A DNA stretch of 64,000 bases from Paenibacillus_L residui. GTDB lineage: Bacteria > Bacillota > Bacilli > Paenibacillales > NBRC-103111. The stretch covers positions 22,122-86,121 of the forward strand of contig NZ_JBHTIU010000022.1 of the NCBI RefSeq assembly GCF_042677205.1, written 5' to 3'. The notes under the pieces are model-generated. The model saw only the letters and a program-made list of their open reading frames with translations. It did not search any database and had not been told where the DNA came from. This document shows, piece by piece, positions 52,535 through 61,404 of this stretch (positions within the stretch are counted from its first letter, which is position 1; every line of letters begins with the position of its first letter). The position numbers were made by a program, and so were the translations under genes.

Positions 52535-52801
52535 TTAACGGTTAAATATCGATAACAAAATCAGAATAACAACGATCACGACTCCGATCAGCAGCGGAGT
52601 GCTTCGTTTCACCTTGCCTTCCAGCCTAGCCGAGTGGATCACGATCTGGCTGTGCCTGCCTTCCGCCTTAAGCTTCTCCAGCACCTTCTGCTTGGCATCT
52701 TCCTCGTCCTTGGCCCGAACGGATACGATGTTTTGCTTTCTCTGCTTCTCTTCGTCAAACAAGGTTTCGGTTGATGTATATTTCACTGAATAAATATTCA
52801 T
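52535..52801 (-). CDS. Small single-span membrane protein, 88 aa
   Basis: An 88-residue protein with a soluble N-terminal part (about 1-67, charged, predicted strand-helix) and one C-terminal membrane helix at about 69-86. The start follows AAGAAGGGCTGG. No named family is recognised. It is the first gene of a two-gene unit with the GNAT gene. Confidence 0.7.
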   Translation of the reverse strand: MNIYSVKYTSTETLFDEEKQRKQNIVSVRAKDEEDAKQKVLEKLKAEGRHSQIVIHSARLEGKVKRSTPLLIGVVIVVILILLSIFNR

Positions 52802-53226
52802 TCTGCCAGCCCTTCTTTCTATATATAGATATTAATATGTATGAGATAATCGGAGTATTTCAAGAAAGCGCTCGCGTTCAAGAAAATCTCTCCATCGCAA
52901 AATATATCATTTATTATAGCAAATATTGGCACACTCTCCTAACCTTCACTGACTTTTTGAAGATCCGGCAGCAAGCTTTTTTCACTCTTTCTAAGAACAA
53001 GGTGAAAAAAACCGTTATTTTTTAAAATAATAGCGGAATTTAATTCCATTCTGTGCTATATTTTTAGTAGCACCGAATTTATCTGATTTTTTTGAAAAAC
53101 GATGTAAGCGGATTCAGTCTTGTCCGTAAAAAAGGGGGAGGGTGTTACTCAACAGCAAGATTCGGGACAAAGCGGCAAAAAGATAAAAAATTATGTCAGT
53201 GACTTTAAGAAGGAGGAGTTCGGTCT
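52802..53226. other. Divergent regulatory region with hairpins and a cre box
   Basis: No gene. TTTTTTCAC at 52977-52985 and GTGAAAAAA at 53002-53010 form a hairpin, and CCGTTATTTT with AAAATAATAGCGG at about 53012-53036 forms a second. A cre box lies at 53102-53116. The ribosome site AAGGAGGAG precedes the binding-protein gene. Confidence 0.55.
53102..53116 (+). promoter_or_regulatory. cre box upstream of the sugar ABC operon
   Basis: ATGTAAGCGGATTCA fits the CcpA consensus WTGNAANCGNWNNCW at every fixed position. It lies 110 bases before the binding-protein start, so repression by preferred sugars is likely. Confidence 0.7.
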
Positions 53227-54615
53227 ATGAAAGCGAGATTCAAAAAAATTACCTCTCCTGTTCTGATTAGTTTATTAATCGGTTCTTTGGCAGCCGGTTG
53301 CAGCTCCGGCTCCGGCTCCGGTTCCGGCTCAACCCCTTCCGGCAACGCCGGAGCCACGCCCGGAACATCGCCGCAAACGCAGCCATCCCAGAAGCCGGCG
53401 GATAAACCGAAGGATGCGGTGGAGATTACGTTCTGGCATGTCTGGTCCGAGAAAGACTCCGGACCAATCGAAGCGACGGTGGAAGCATTCAACAAGAGTC
53501 AAGACCGAATCAAGGTGAAGGTGCTCGGTAATCAGGACGCCACGAAACAATTGACAGCGATTTCAGGGGGCAATCCGCCTGATGTGGCCCTGACCTTCTG
53601 GAACAACATCGGCCCTTGGGCCGATGCCGGAGCCGTATTGGATCTGGACAGCTATTTCTCCAAGGACAATTTCGATATCGGCTCGGTCGTCCCTGCCGCT
53701 ATGGAACGAATGAAGGTAGGCGACAAATACTACGGCGTTCCTTTTACCATGAGCATGGCCAACACCCTTATGTATAACAAGCAAGCCTTCCAGGAAGCCG
53801 GCCTTACCGAACCGCCGGAGACCTTGGACCAGCTTCTCGATTACGCCCAGAAGCTGACCAAGAAAGACGGATCGGGCAATCTGACCAACATCGGCTTTCT
53901 GCCGGACTATCCGTGGATCGATAACGTTTTCTGGCCCGTTATCTTCGGCGGCTCCTGGGTGGACGATAGCGGCAAGGTAACCCCGAACCGCAAGGAGAAC
54001 GTTGCCTCCATCGAGTATCAGCGCAAATTCTACGAGCTGTACGGCAACGATGCCGTCGGCAAATTCAAGTCCGGGCTCGGCCAAAGAGGCACGCCGCAGG
54101 ATCCGATGCTGACCGGTCAAATCGCCATGATCATCGGGTGGGAATATAACTTCACCGAGGAAAGAACCGCTGACGGCCCTATCGGCATCGCCCCATTCCC
54201 TTATCCGGCGGATCGCCCCGACCTGAAGGGATCGGGTATGGTTTCCCCGCGCGGGGTCTTCATTCCGAAGAAAGCGAAGCACCCTGACGAAGCGTGGGAA
54301 TTCTTGAAATATTTAATGAGCGTCGATACGCAAGTGGCATTCGCCCAGGAGTCCAAAGTCATTCCGACCGTCAAGAAAGCACTGGATGACGAAAGGCTGA
54401 CGAAGAACGAAGAGCTGAGAACGATGTGGGATTTCTACGAGCGGGCCAAGAGCGAGAATTTGCAGGGCTTCCCCAACAACGTGTATATCAATCAATATTT
54501 ACAGGCGTTGAGCGAAGAAACGGAGAAAGCTCTGAAAGGCCAATCTTCCGCCCAGGAAGCTATGGATAAAGTGGCGGAGAAGATCCAGCCGCTGGCGGAC
54601 AAAGCGAATAAATAA
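53227..54615 (+). CDS. ABC transporter sugar-binding lipoprotein, family 1
   Basis: A 462-residue family 1 solute-binding protein. Residues 1-25 are a lipoprotein signal with lipobox LAAGC; Cys25 is followed by a Ser-Gly linker and a Pro-rich stretch. The mature part opens with VEITFWHVWSEKDSG and has the typical GVPFTMSMANTLMYNKQAF region, so it binds a mono- or oligosaccharide. It is the first gene of an importer operon under a cre box, again without an ATPase gene. Confidence 0.93.
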   Translation: MKARFKKITSPVLISLLIGSLAAGCSSGSGSGSGSTPSGNAGATPGTSPQTQPSQKPADKPKDAVEITFWHVWSEKDSGPIEATVEAFNKSQDRIKVKVLGNQDATKQLTAISGGNPPDVALTFWNNIGPWADAGAVLDLDSYFSKDNFDIGSVVPAAMERMKVGDKYYGVPFTMSMANTLMYNKQAFQEAGLTEPPETLDQLLDYAQKLTKKDGSGNLTNIGFLPDYPWIDNVFWPVIFGGSWVDDSGKVTPNRKENVASIEYQRKFYELYGNDAVGKFKSGLGQRGTPQDPMLTGQIAMIIGWEYNFTEERTADGPIGIAPFPYPADRPDLKGSGMVSPRGVFIPKKAKHPDEAWEFLKYLMSVDTQVAFAQESKVIPTVKKALDDERLTKNEELRTMWDFYERAKSENLQGFPNNVYINQYLQALSEETEKALKGQSSAQEAMDKVAEKIQPLADKANK

Positions 54616-54739
54616 TCCGGGAGGCAGCAGGCGGACGCCGGGAAGCAGCATGGATGATGCTCCGCGTTCTTCGGCCGTCCGTCCGCCGCCGTTCAAGCCC
54701 TATCTATGATTCAGCCATTGAAGGAGGCCGGAAGAACTG

Positions 54740-55666
54740 ATGACCAATCGAACGAGAACGGCCGGGCAACGGAACAGGGCGTTCAAAGCTTTCCTAATCG
54801 GCCTGTTGTTCACCAGTCCCTGGTGGATTGGCTTCGTTGTTTTCAAGCTGTATCCGATCCTGATGTCGTTCTATTACAGCGTCACGGAATACAATTTATT
54901 CTCCCCGCCCGATGTCGTCGGAGCGGAGAACTACGTTAATCTTTTTGCCGATGATAAATTTTATCTGTCTTTATTCAATACGGGCTACCTGATCGTCTTC
55001 GGCCTGATTCCCCACCTGGCCTTCGCGTTAGCCATGGCCATGCTGTTGAATACGAAGGTAAAGGGGCAGGCTCTGTACCGCACGATTTATTTCCTGCCCA
55101 CTCTCGTTCCGGCGGTTGCCAGCTCCTTGCTGTGGATGTGGCTGCTCAATGCGCAATACGGCCTTGTCAACGATCTGCTCGGGAGCATCGGCATTAACGG
55201 GCCGAACTGGCTGGTCGATCCCGCATGGACCAAGCCCGCCATCATCCTGATGGGATTCTGGGCGACGGGAACGAATACGGTGCTGTATTTGGCCGCCCTG
55301 CAGGACGTTCCGCAATCGTTCTATGAAGCTGCGGAGATCGATGGAGCCGGACGATGGAGCAAGTTCTGGAACATTACGCTTCCCTCCATCTCTCCGGTCA
55401 CATTGTTCCTGCTGATTATGGGGCTGATCGGCTACTTCCAGTTTTTCACCGAAGGGATGATCTTCGCGGAAGCGTCCCAGTCGGTCGGAGGACCGGAGAA
55501 TTCCTTGCTGTTCTACGCCATTTATTTGTACCAGACCGCTTTCTCGTTCCTGAATATGGGATATGCATCCGCCATGGCCTGGATTCTGTTTCTATTCGTT
55601 ATGGGGCTTACCCTGCTTGTGTTCAAAACTTCGGCACGCTGGGTTTATTACGGGGGTGAGAAATAA
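54740..55666 (+). CDS. Sugar ABC transporter permease, MalF/UgpA type
   Basis: A 308-residue inner-membrane permease with six predicted helices and the EAA loop SFYEAAEIDGAGRWSKFWN near residues 194-212. AAGGAGG lies about 12 bases before the ATG. Its stop overlaps the next start by one base (TAATG), so the two permeases are translationally coupled. Confidence 0.93.
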   Translation: MTNRTRTAGQRNRAFKAFLIGLLFTSPWWIGFVVFKLYPILMSFYYSVTEYNLFSPPDVVGAENYVNLFADDKFYLSLFNTGYLIVFGLIPHLAFALAMAMLLNTKVKGQALYRTIYFLPTLVPAVASSLLWMWLLNAQYGLVNDLLGSIGINGPNWLVDPAWTKPAIILMGFWATGTNTVLYLAALQDVPQSFYEAAEIDGAGRWSKFWNITLPSISPVTLFLLIMGLIGYFQFFTEGMIFAEASQSVGGPENSLLFYAIYLYQTAFSFLNMGYASAMAWILFLFVMGLTLLVFKTSARWVYYGGEK

Positions 55667-56505
55667 TGGCCCGACCATCCGCTGCACGTTCCATCCGCAC
55701 AAGCCTGGTGCCGCATCTTGGGCTTGCTCTCGTCGGCTTGCTGTTCCTGCTTCCTTTCGTCTGGCTCGTCTTAACCTCGGTTAAGTCGGAGGAAGAAATC
55801 TTCTCGCTGCCTGTCGTATGGTGGCCGAGTACATTCGAATGGCTCAATTATTCCAATGCTGTGCAGGCCATTCCTTTTCTTCGCTATACGTTGAATACGC
55901 TGTTTTTGTGCGCCCTGGCGGTGATCGGCCAGCTTATTTCCGCACCGCTGGCCGCTTACGGATTCTCCAGGCTTCAATTCCGCGGCCGCAATCTGATGTT
56001 CTTCATCATGATGGGCTCCATGATGCTGCCTTACCAGGTGACGATGATCCCGGTTTATGTGCTGTTCAACAAGCTGAACATGGTCGATACATACTGGCCG
56101 ATCATTCTTCAGAACCTGTTCGGGATCCCCTTCTACATCTTTCTGATGCGGCAGTTTTTCCTGACCATTCCGTATGAATTAACGGAGTCGGCCAAGATCG
56201 ACGGGGCCTCGGAATTTCGGATTTATTGGCAAATCATTATGCCGTTGGCCAAGCCGGCGCTGTATTCGGTGGCGCTGTTTGCTTTCTTGAATGAATGGAA
56301 GGACTTCCTCGGTCCGCTCATCTATCTGAATGATCCCGACAAGTGGACCTTGTCAGTCGGCCTGCGGGCCTTTATCGGAGAACATAAGGTCTCCTGGGGA
56401 TTGTTGATGGCCTCGGCTACGATGTTCACGGTTCCGATTGTCGTCCTGTACTTCTTCGTGCAGAAGAAATTCATCCAAGGCATTTCCCTGACAGGCCTCA
56501 AGTAG
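55666..56505 (+). CDS. Sugar ABC transporter permease, MalG/UgpE type
   Basis: The second permease of the importer, 279 residues with six predicted helices and the EAA loop ELTESAKIDGASEFRIYWQ near residues 171-189. It completes the membrane channel with the preceding gene. An ATPase from elsewhere in the genome is required. Confidence 0.93.
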   Translation: MARPSAARSIRTSLVPHLGLALVGLLFLLPFVWLVLTSVKSEEEIFSLPVVWWPSTFEWLNYSNAVQAIPFLRYTLNTLFLCALAVIGQLISAPLAAYGFSRLQFRGRNLMFFIMMGSMMLPYQVTMIPVYVLFNKLNMVDTYWPIILQNLFGIPFYIFLMRQFFLTIPYELTESAKIDGASEFRIYWQIIMPLAKPALYSVALFAFLNEWKDFLGPLIYLNDPDKWTLSVGLRAFIGEHKVSWGLLMASATMFTVPIVVLYFFVQKKFIQGISLTGLK

Positions 56506-56568
56506 AAGCAGGCTGAAGGGGCAGCTCATAGCTATTAAACTTCATGGGTACAAAGGAGGATAAAAATT

Positions 56569-58269
56569 ATGAAATTACGCAAATGGTTTTCATTATGCCT
56601 AGCAGCGATGCTGGCCATCTCTCTCGTCCCTGCGGCCGGTTTCGCCCAACCGGCTCACTCCGAACCGGACGGCGGTTTGGTCAATTTGGCGCTGGGCAAG
56701 AGCTATACGCTGGAAACCCCTTATCCGCGGGATTCACACTTCAGTACGGTGGAGGCCGCCCATCCGGATGATACAGGCCGGCAATTAACCGATGGGGAAT
56801 ACGGCGGTACGACCTTCTCGAACAAGGCATATGTCGGCAGCATCTGGCAGGGAAGCCGGATCGTCACCATCGATCTGGAGCAAGTATCTACGATTCAGGA
56901 AATTTCCGTGAATGTGCTGCAGGATTTGCCGGTCGGCATTTTCTTTCCCAAGCAGGTCCAATTCTCCATCTCCCATAACGGGAAGGTCTGGGAGAAGCTG
57001 GACACGGTGAACAACGAAATCTCCACTACGGAGAAGGGCCCGCTCACCCAAAAGCTCACTCTGCAAGGAGTTAACAAGGTAGCCCGTTATGTTAAAGCAG
57101 AGATTACCGTCGACTCCTGGGTATTCATGGATGAAATCGAAGTCTGGGGAACGCCGGACCGGTCCGGACGGCCGCTTACACCTTCACCTCAAGGGCCCAA
57201 AGACAAGATCAAATATCCTGCTCCCGGATCTGAGCAAGCCGGAGGCATTCGCAGCGAAGTGCTGATCTACACCGGAGAATGGCAATATGAGCCCGCAGAC
57301 TGGATTTCGTTTACTAAAGAGGACTTCAAGCCCTATGTCTCTTATGTGGATACCGATATGAACAGGGTCGATTACATGTTCGACGGCTATTTGTTCCTCC
57401 CCTACGCGCCGCTGCTGGATGGCGCCAACTTCGGGCCAACTACTGGAAAGCCGACCAACAAAGCCCACTTCGAGTCGTTCCTGGATCGTCTGTTCCGCGA
57501 CGATTATGAGCTGGGGGCGTTGAACCAGGCTGTCCAGGAAGCCAAAGCGGAATTGGGGAATCCTGCTTATAAGGCTAAAGTAGCGATAGCCATTCCATAT
57601 CCGCGTACCGATCAGAACGATTTTGGCGATGTGGATGGGGACGGCATCAGTGAAAACATGAAGGTAAGCGAGGTCGGGGAAGACCAAGCGTTGGCCAACC
57701 GGGAGAAGGTCGTCCGCTGGTTCGTGGACGAAGTTTATGATCGCTGGCAGCAGGCCGGATATACCGAGCTGGAGCTGGTCTCCTTCTATTGGTACAACGA
57801 ATTCGTTGCCTACCAGCTTGCGGAGAAAGACGGGGAGCTGATCCGCCGCACAGGCGATTACGTCCGTTCCAAAGGAGCGAGGCTGCAGTGGATTCCTTAT
57901 TACTTCGGCCGAGGCTGGGACGAATGGAAGGACATTGGCTTCGATTCCGCCCTGATGCAGCCGAATTATACGTTCCATAACACAACGGCAGATCGTGTCG
58001 ATGCCGTTGCTCAAGCCGCCCGCGCTCACGGCATGGGTGTCGAGATCGAGATGAGCGACGCCGTACTGACCAATCCTGAGATTCGTGACAAGTATTACAC
58101 ATATCTGGATAAAGGCGTGGAATACGGCTATATGAAGGGATCTTATAACGCTTACTACCAGCAAGTGAAAACGTTGCTGAAAGCGGCGCAGTCCGACGAT
58201 CCCGACGCACGCGAAGTGTATGATCTCACCTATCAGTTTATCAAAGGCACTTACAAGGCCCGTAAATAG
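56569..58269 (+). CDS. Secreted DUF4855 protein with N-terminal discoidin-like domain
   Basis: A 566-residue secreted protein. A signal peptide occupies residues 1-26 (cleavage after GFA). Residues about 36-195 form an F5/8 type C-like beta-sandwich (NLALGKSYTLETPYP to MDEIEVWGT), likely carbohydrate-binding. Residues about 230-560 are DUF4855, a probable TIM-barrel domain with ELVSFYWYNEF and LQWIPYYFGRGWDEW stretches whose acidic residues could be catalytic. It closes the sugar importer operon, so it may act on the glycan whose fragments are imported. No activity is known to me for DUF4855. Confidence 0.85.
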   Translation: MKLRKWFSLCLAAMLAISLVPAAGFAQPAHSEPDGGLVNLALGKSYTLETPYPRDSHFSTVEAAHPDDTGRQLTDGEYGGTTFSNKAYVGSIWQGSRIVTIDLEQVSTIQEISVNVLQDLPVGIFFPKQVQFSISHNGKVWEKLDTVNNEISTTEKGPLTQKLTLQGVNKVARYVKAEITVDSWVFMDEIEVWGTPDRSGRPLTPSPQGPKDKIKYPAPGSEQAGGIRSEVLIYTGEWQYEPADWISFTKEDFKPYVSYVDTDMNRVDYMFDGYLFLPYAPLLDGANFGPTTGKPTNKAHFESFLDRLFRDDYELGALNQAVQEAKAELGNPAYKAKVAIAIPYPRTDQNDFGDVDGDGISENMKVSEVGEDQALANREKVVRWFVDEVYDRWQQAGYTELELVSFYWYNEFVAYQLAEKDGELIRRTGDYVRSKGARLQWIPYYFGRGWDEWKDIGFDSALMQPNYTFHNTTADRVDAVAQAARAHGMGVEIEMSDAVLTNPEIRDKYYTYLDKGVEYGYMKGSYNAYYQQVKTLLKAAQSDDPDAREVYDLTYQFIKGTYKARK

Positions 58270-58292
58270 GCGAGGACTAGGGTCCATCAAAT

Positions 58293-58320
58293 AAGGGACT
58301 GCCGCTGAGAGCAGTCCCTT
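58293..58320. terminator. Bidirectional hairpin after the sugar ABC operon
   Basis: AAGGGACTGC and GCAGTCCCTT form a perfect 10-bp stem with an 8-base loop between convergent genes. Confidence 0.75.
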
Positions 58321-58345
58321 GCAATTTCAAGATTAAGAATTCAAG

Positions 58346-58918
58346 CTAAATCTTGCGGGCAATCATCAGGTACAAGGCATCGGAAGGATCCTGTCTCGAG
58401 ACCAATTCGAAGCCGGCCTCCTTCAATGACTCCTCCATCTGCTCCGAAGGAATGCGATGGCTCGGCGGCGGACCCGATTCCGTCACCTTGTGCTCCCATT
58501 CCAGGCAGAGCAGATGCCCGCCCTTCTTCAGCACCCGTCCGATTTCGGCCAACCCCTGCGTATACGGCTCCGCTTCATGAAGCACTATGGAAGCAATGAC
58601 ATGATCCACACTCCCGTCAGGCATCGGAATGGCCTCCAGTGGCCCCTCCTTGCTCTCGATGTTGGACAGTCCCTGCTCCTCCACCCGGTTTCTGAGCAGC
58701 TCCAGCATTCTTGGCTCCACATCAAGAGCATACACGGTTCCGCCGGTCATCTGTGCCGCGGGAATCGTGAAATAACCGGTGCCGGCCCCTACGTCGAGGA
58801 TGACGTCGCTTCCTTCTATCGGAAGCAGCTTCAGCACTTGCTCGGGAGGGATCGTCCTCCGGCGCTCCGGGTTATCCAATCTCTCCAAATTGTCCGGGTT
58901 AAAACGGCGTTCGTGCAT
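58346..58918 (-). CDS. Class I SAM-dependent methyltransferase
   Basis: A 190-residue methyltransferase with motif I DVGAGTGYFT at 42-51, an acidic residue after the second strand (ALDVEP) and the post-motif DHVIASIVLHEAEP. GGAGGAGGAG precedes the start. The substrate is unknown. It is 16 bases behind the P450 gene and shares its direction, so the two may modify one small molecule together, which is an inference. Confidence 0.88.
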   Translation of the reverse strand: MHERRFNPDNLERLDNPERRRTIPPEQVLKLLPIEGSDVILDVGAGTGYFTIPAAQMTGGTVYALDVEPRMLELLRNRVEEQGLSNIESKEGPLEAIPMPDGSVDHVIASIVLHEAEPYTQGLAEIGRVLKKGGHLLCLEWEHKVTESGPPPSHRIPSEQMEESLKEAGFELVSRQDPSDALYLMIARKI

Positions 58919-58934
58919 GTTTTCTCCTCCTCCA

Positions 58935-60173
58935 TTAAGGGATCAGTCTGACCTTCAACGATTGCAGAGAACGGAAGACGACCGATTCCTTCCATGTAAC
59001 TGCCGGCTCGGCTAATGCCAGATTCGGGAACCGGCGCAGCAGAGAACCGATAGCTACCTGACCTTCCATCCGGGCCAAGGCGGCCCCAAGACAGTAATGA
59101 ATGCCCGCGGCGAAAGCCAGATGAGGATTGGGCTGCCGGGTAATATCGAAACGGTCGGGCTCGGCAAATACAGCCGGATCCCGATTGGCCGCACCTAACG
59201 AAACCAGAACCTCCTGGCCTCTCGTTATCGTCCGGCTGCCGATGATAACATCGGTCTGCGCCAAACGGGAGGTCATCTGCACCGGGCTTTCATAGCGCAA
59301 TATTTCCTCCACCGCCCCGGGAATAAGCTCGGGCTTCTCCAGAAGCAAAGCGTGCTGCTCCGGGTGAGTCAGTAAAGTATATACTCCATTCGCAATCAGA
59401 TTGACCGTCGTCTCATGACCGGCGACCAGAAGAAGGACGCACGAAGCGATCAACTCTTCCTCCGTCAGCTTCTGCTCATTCTCTTCCGCGCGGATGAGCG
59501 CACTGATCAAGTCATTCTGCGGGCTGCGTCTGCGCTCGGCTACAATGCCCCGCAGATACTCCGTTAATTCCTGAACGACCTGACTGCCTTCAACGAACAA
59601 TGAACGTGACGCATTGAAATCGATCAGGCAGGCCACAAGGTTCGACCAATCTTTGAACTTCTGCCGGTCGCCGGCGGGAACCCCCAGCATTTCGGCAATA
59701 ACGATGACCGGCAGCGGGAAAGCAAAATCCGCGACCAGCTCCGCCTCCTCACGCGTGGCAATCTCCTCCAGCAATTCATCGGTAATCGCCTGGATTCTCG
59801 GAACCAAAAGTTCGATCATTCTCGGTGTGAAGGCCTTGCTGACAAGGCCGCGCAGCCGCGTATGGTCCGGGGGATCCCGGAAAAGCATAAACCGATTGAG
59901 AAGCTCCACGGCCGGCCGGATATCCGCTTCAATCTCCGGGGGAGGCCCCGAATGATCCATTCTTTTGCCGAATCGGGCATCCTTCAGCACATGGGCCACA
60001 TCTTCATAACGGGTTACCAGCCAAGAGCTCGAACCCGGCACCGCATGGACGGGATCGCGTTCACGCAAAGCGCGGTACAGGACATGCGGATTAGCATAGA
60101 ATCCGGGAGTACCAGGTTGAAAGCTGACCTCTCCTTCAAACTGTTGAACGGAATTACTTCTTGCCTCGGTCAT
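58935..60173 (-). CDS. Cytochrome P450
   Basis: A 412-residue soluble bacterial P450, CYP107-like in appearance. The haem-ligand Cys361 lies in FAAGIHYCLGAALAR, the oxygen-activation motif AGHETT is at 251-256, and the ExxR pair is at 290-293. GTGAGGTGG precedes the ATG. It needs electron-transfer partners, none of which are encoded here. A methyltransferase gene follows closely. Substrate unknown. Confidence 0.93.
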   Translation of the reverse strand: MTEARSNSVQQFEGEVSFQPGTPGFYANPHVLYRALRERDPVHAVPGSSSWLVTRYEDVAHVLKDARFGKRMDHSGPPPEIEADIRPAVELLNRFMLFRDPPDHTRLRGLVSKAFTPRMIELLVPRIQAITDELLEEIATREEAELVADFAFPLPVIVIAEMLGVPAGDRQKFKDWSNLVACLIDFNASRSLFVEGSQVVQELTEYLRGIVAERRRSPQNDLISALIRAEENEQKLTEEELIASCVLLLVAGHETTVNLIANGVYTLLTHPEQHALLLEKPELIPGAVEEILRYESPVQMTSRLAQTDVIIGSRTITRGQEVLVSLGAANRDPAVFAEPDRFDITRQPNPHLAFAAGIHYCLGAALARMEGQVAIGSLLRRFPNLALAEPAVTWKESVVFRSLQSLKVRLIP

Positions 60174-60364
60174 AGCGCCACCTCACTAATGAAATAATGA
60201 TGCAGAAAATCGTCCGTCTGACATTCATTGGGATTGTTTCCTACATCATATCAAAAAGAGGCGACCGGTAGATAGGGCGGTCATTTAATAATTTGGGAAA
60301 CTTTGTAAGTTCATTTTGTTCGTTAAGGAACAATATCAGTCTTTTTCAGATGGGTTCCCGGAAA

Positions 60365-61141
60365 TTACAGCTTTTTCTCTATCGCTTCGGCATCCTTTAG
60401 CATCGTTTCCAATGGAGTATCCCACTGATATTCCAGAATGGCGCGATAGCCGTGATTCAATTCCCGCAGAGCTTCCCAAATCGGTTCCCAATCGATTGTT
60501 CCTTCTCCTACCGGCTGATGCAAATCATCATACCCGTCATTGTCATGAAGGTGGAGGGCGCTAAGCCGGGTTCCCAATTGACGGATCAACTGCGGGATGT
60601 CCCATCCGTTAATATGGGCATGTCCTACGTCGACCAGCGCGGTAATTTCCGGAATTTCCTCGAACAAGCGGACGAACTCTTCCTGGTCGAACAGTGCGTG
60701 CTCGCGGAAGCCGACGTTCTCCACGGCCAGCTCGATGCCGAGCTTTCGGGCTTCTTCCCCCAGTTTCCTAAGACTGTCCTTGGAGCATTCCTGGGATTCC
60801 TTGCGAAGAAATAACGGGGTCACGGGAAAACTCGGATGGATTACCATCTGTTCGGCCCCTATCTTGGCAGACCAAGCGAGGCATTCCCTATAGACGTCCA
60901 AAGAATAATTTCTCAGGAGATCGAAACGGGGAGTCGCCAGATTCAGCTCCCAGATCGGAGAATGAACGCTAATCGGACCCGGATGATCGGCAAATCGTGA
61001 AAATTCATGATGCCAGTTGACAGGCTCTCTCCAATTGGGGCCATCCATCGGAATCTCCACTCCGCCCTTCCACCGCTCGAACAACTCCGCACTGTCTTCA
61101 ATCCGGTTCATGTACGGTAATAAATTTAAAAAGATAGCCAT
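60365..61141 (-). CDS. Sugar phosphate isomerase/epimerase-like TIM-barrel protein
   Basis: A 258-residue protein of the xylose isomerase-like / AP endonuclease 2 TIM-barrel superfamily. Metal-binding type residues are seen in VIHPSFP, LAVENVGF, ALVDVGHAHI, LHLHDNDG and ILEYQWD, in family order. It probably isomerises or epimerises a keto-sugar or an inositol-type intermediate. AGGGAGGAAG precedes the ATG, and a perfect cre box lies 23 bases upstream, so the gene is under carbon control. It is the third gene after the DeoR regulator and the TarJ-like dehydrogenase. Confidence 0.85.
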   Translation of the reverse strand: MAIFLNLLPYMNRIEDSAELFERWKGGVEIPMDGPNWREPVNWHHEFSRFADHPGPISVHSPIWELNLATPRFDLLRNYSLDVYRECLAWSAKIGAEQMVIHPSFPVTPLFLRKESQECSKDSLRKLGEEARKLGIELAVENVGFREHALFDQEEFVRLFEEIPEITALVDVGHAHINGWDIPQLIRQLGTRLSALHLHDNDGYDDLHQPVGEGTIDWEPIWEALRELNHGYRAILEYQWDTPLETMLKDAEAIEKKL

Positions 61142-61163
61142 TCGCGAACTTCCTCCCTCATTT

Positions 61164-61178
61164 TTGTAAGCGCAAACA
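61164..61178 (+). promoter_or_regulatory. cre box upstream of the sugar isomerase gene
   Basis: TTGTAAGCGCAAACA fits WTGNAANCGNWNNCW at every fixed position. Being between a TATACT box (about 61201) and the start codon, it could act as a roadblock. Confidence 0.75.
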
Positions 61179-61250
61179 AAGCATTTGCGTATTATTTCCA
61201 GTATATCATTCTAGTCTTGATGTTCCCATCAGGAAGAGCCGACAGGCTCC

Positions 61251-61266
61251 AAAAAACGCGTTTTTT
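61251..61266. other. Perfect 16-bp palindrome
   Basis: AAAAAACGCGTTTTTT, next to a GAGCC GACA GGCTC hairpin at 61236-61249. It is downstream of the dehydrogenase gene and could contribute to termination on either strand. Confidence 0.5.
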
Positions 61267-61404
61267 CGGAATGCCGCCGGCTTCTTCTTGAACAAATTCG
61301 TCCCTGCAAAATCAGGTTCGACTATAATTCCTCTGTAATCTGGTGTACAATAACCTTGTATCTATTTTTTCTCTTTTTATGGTGCTGGTCCGTTTCCATA
61401 GGTG

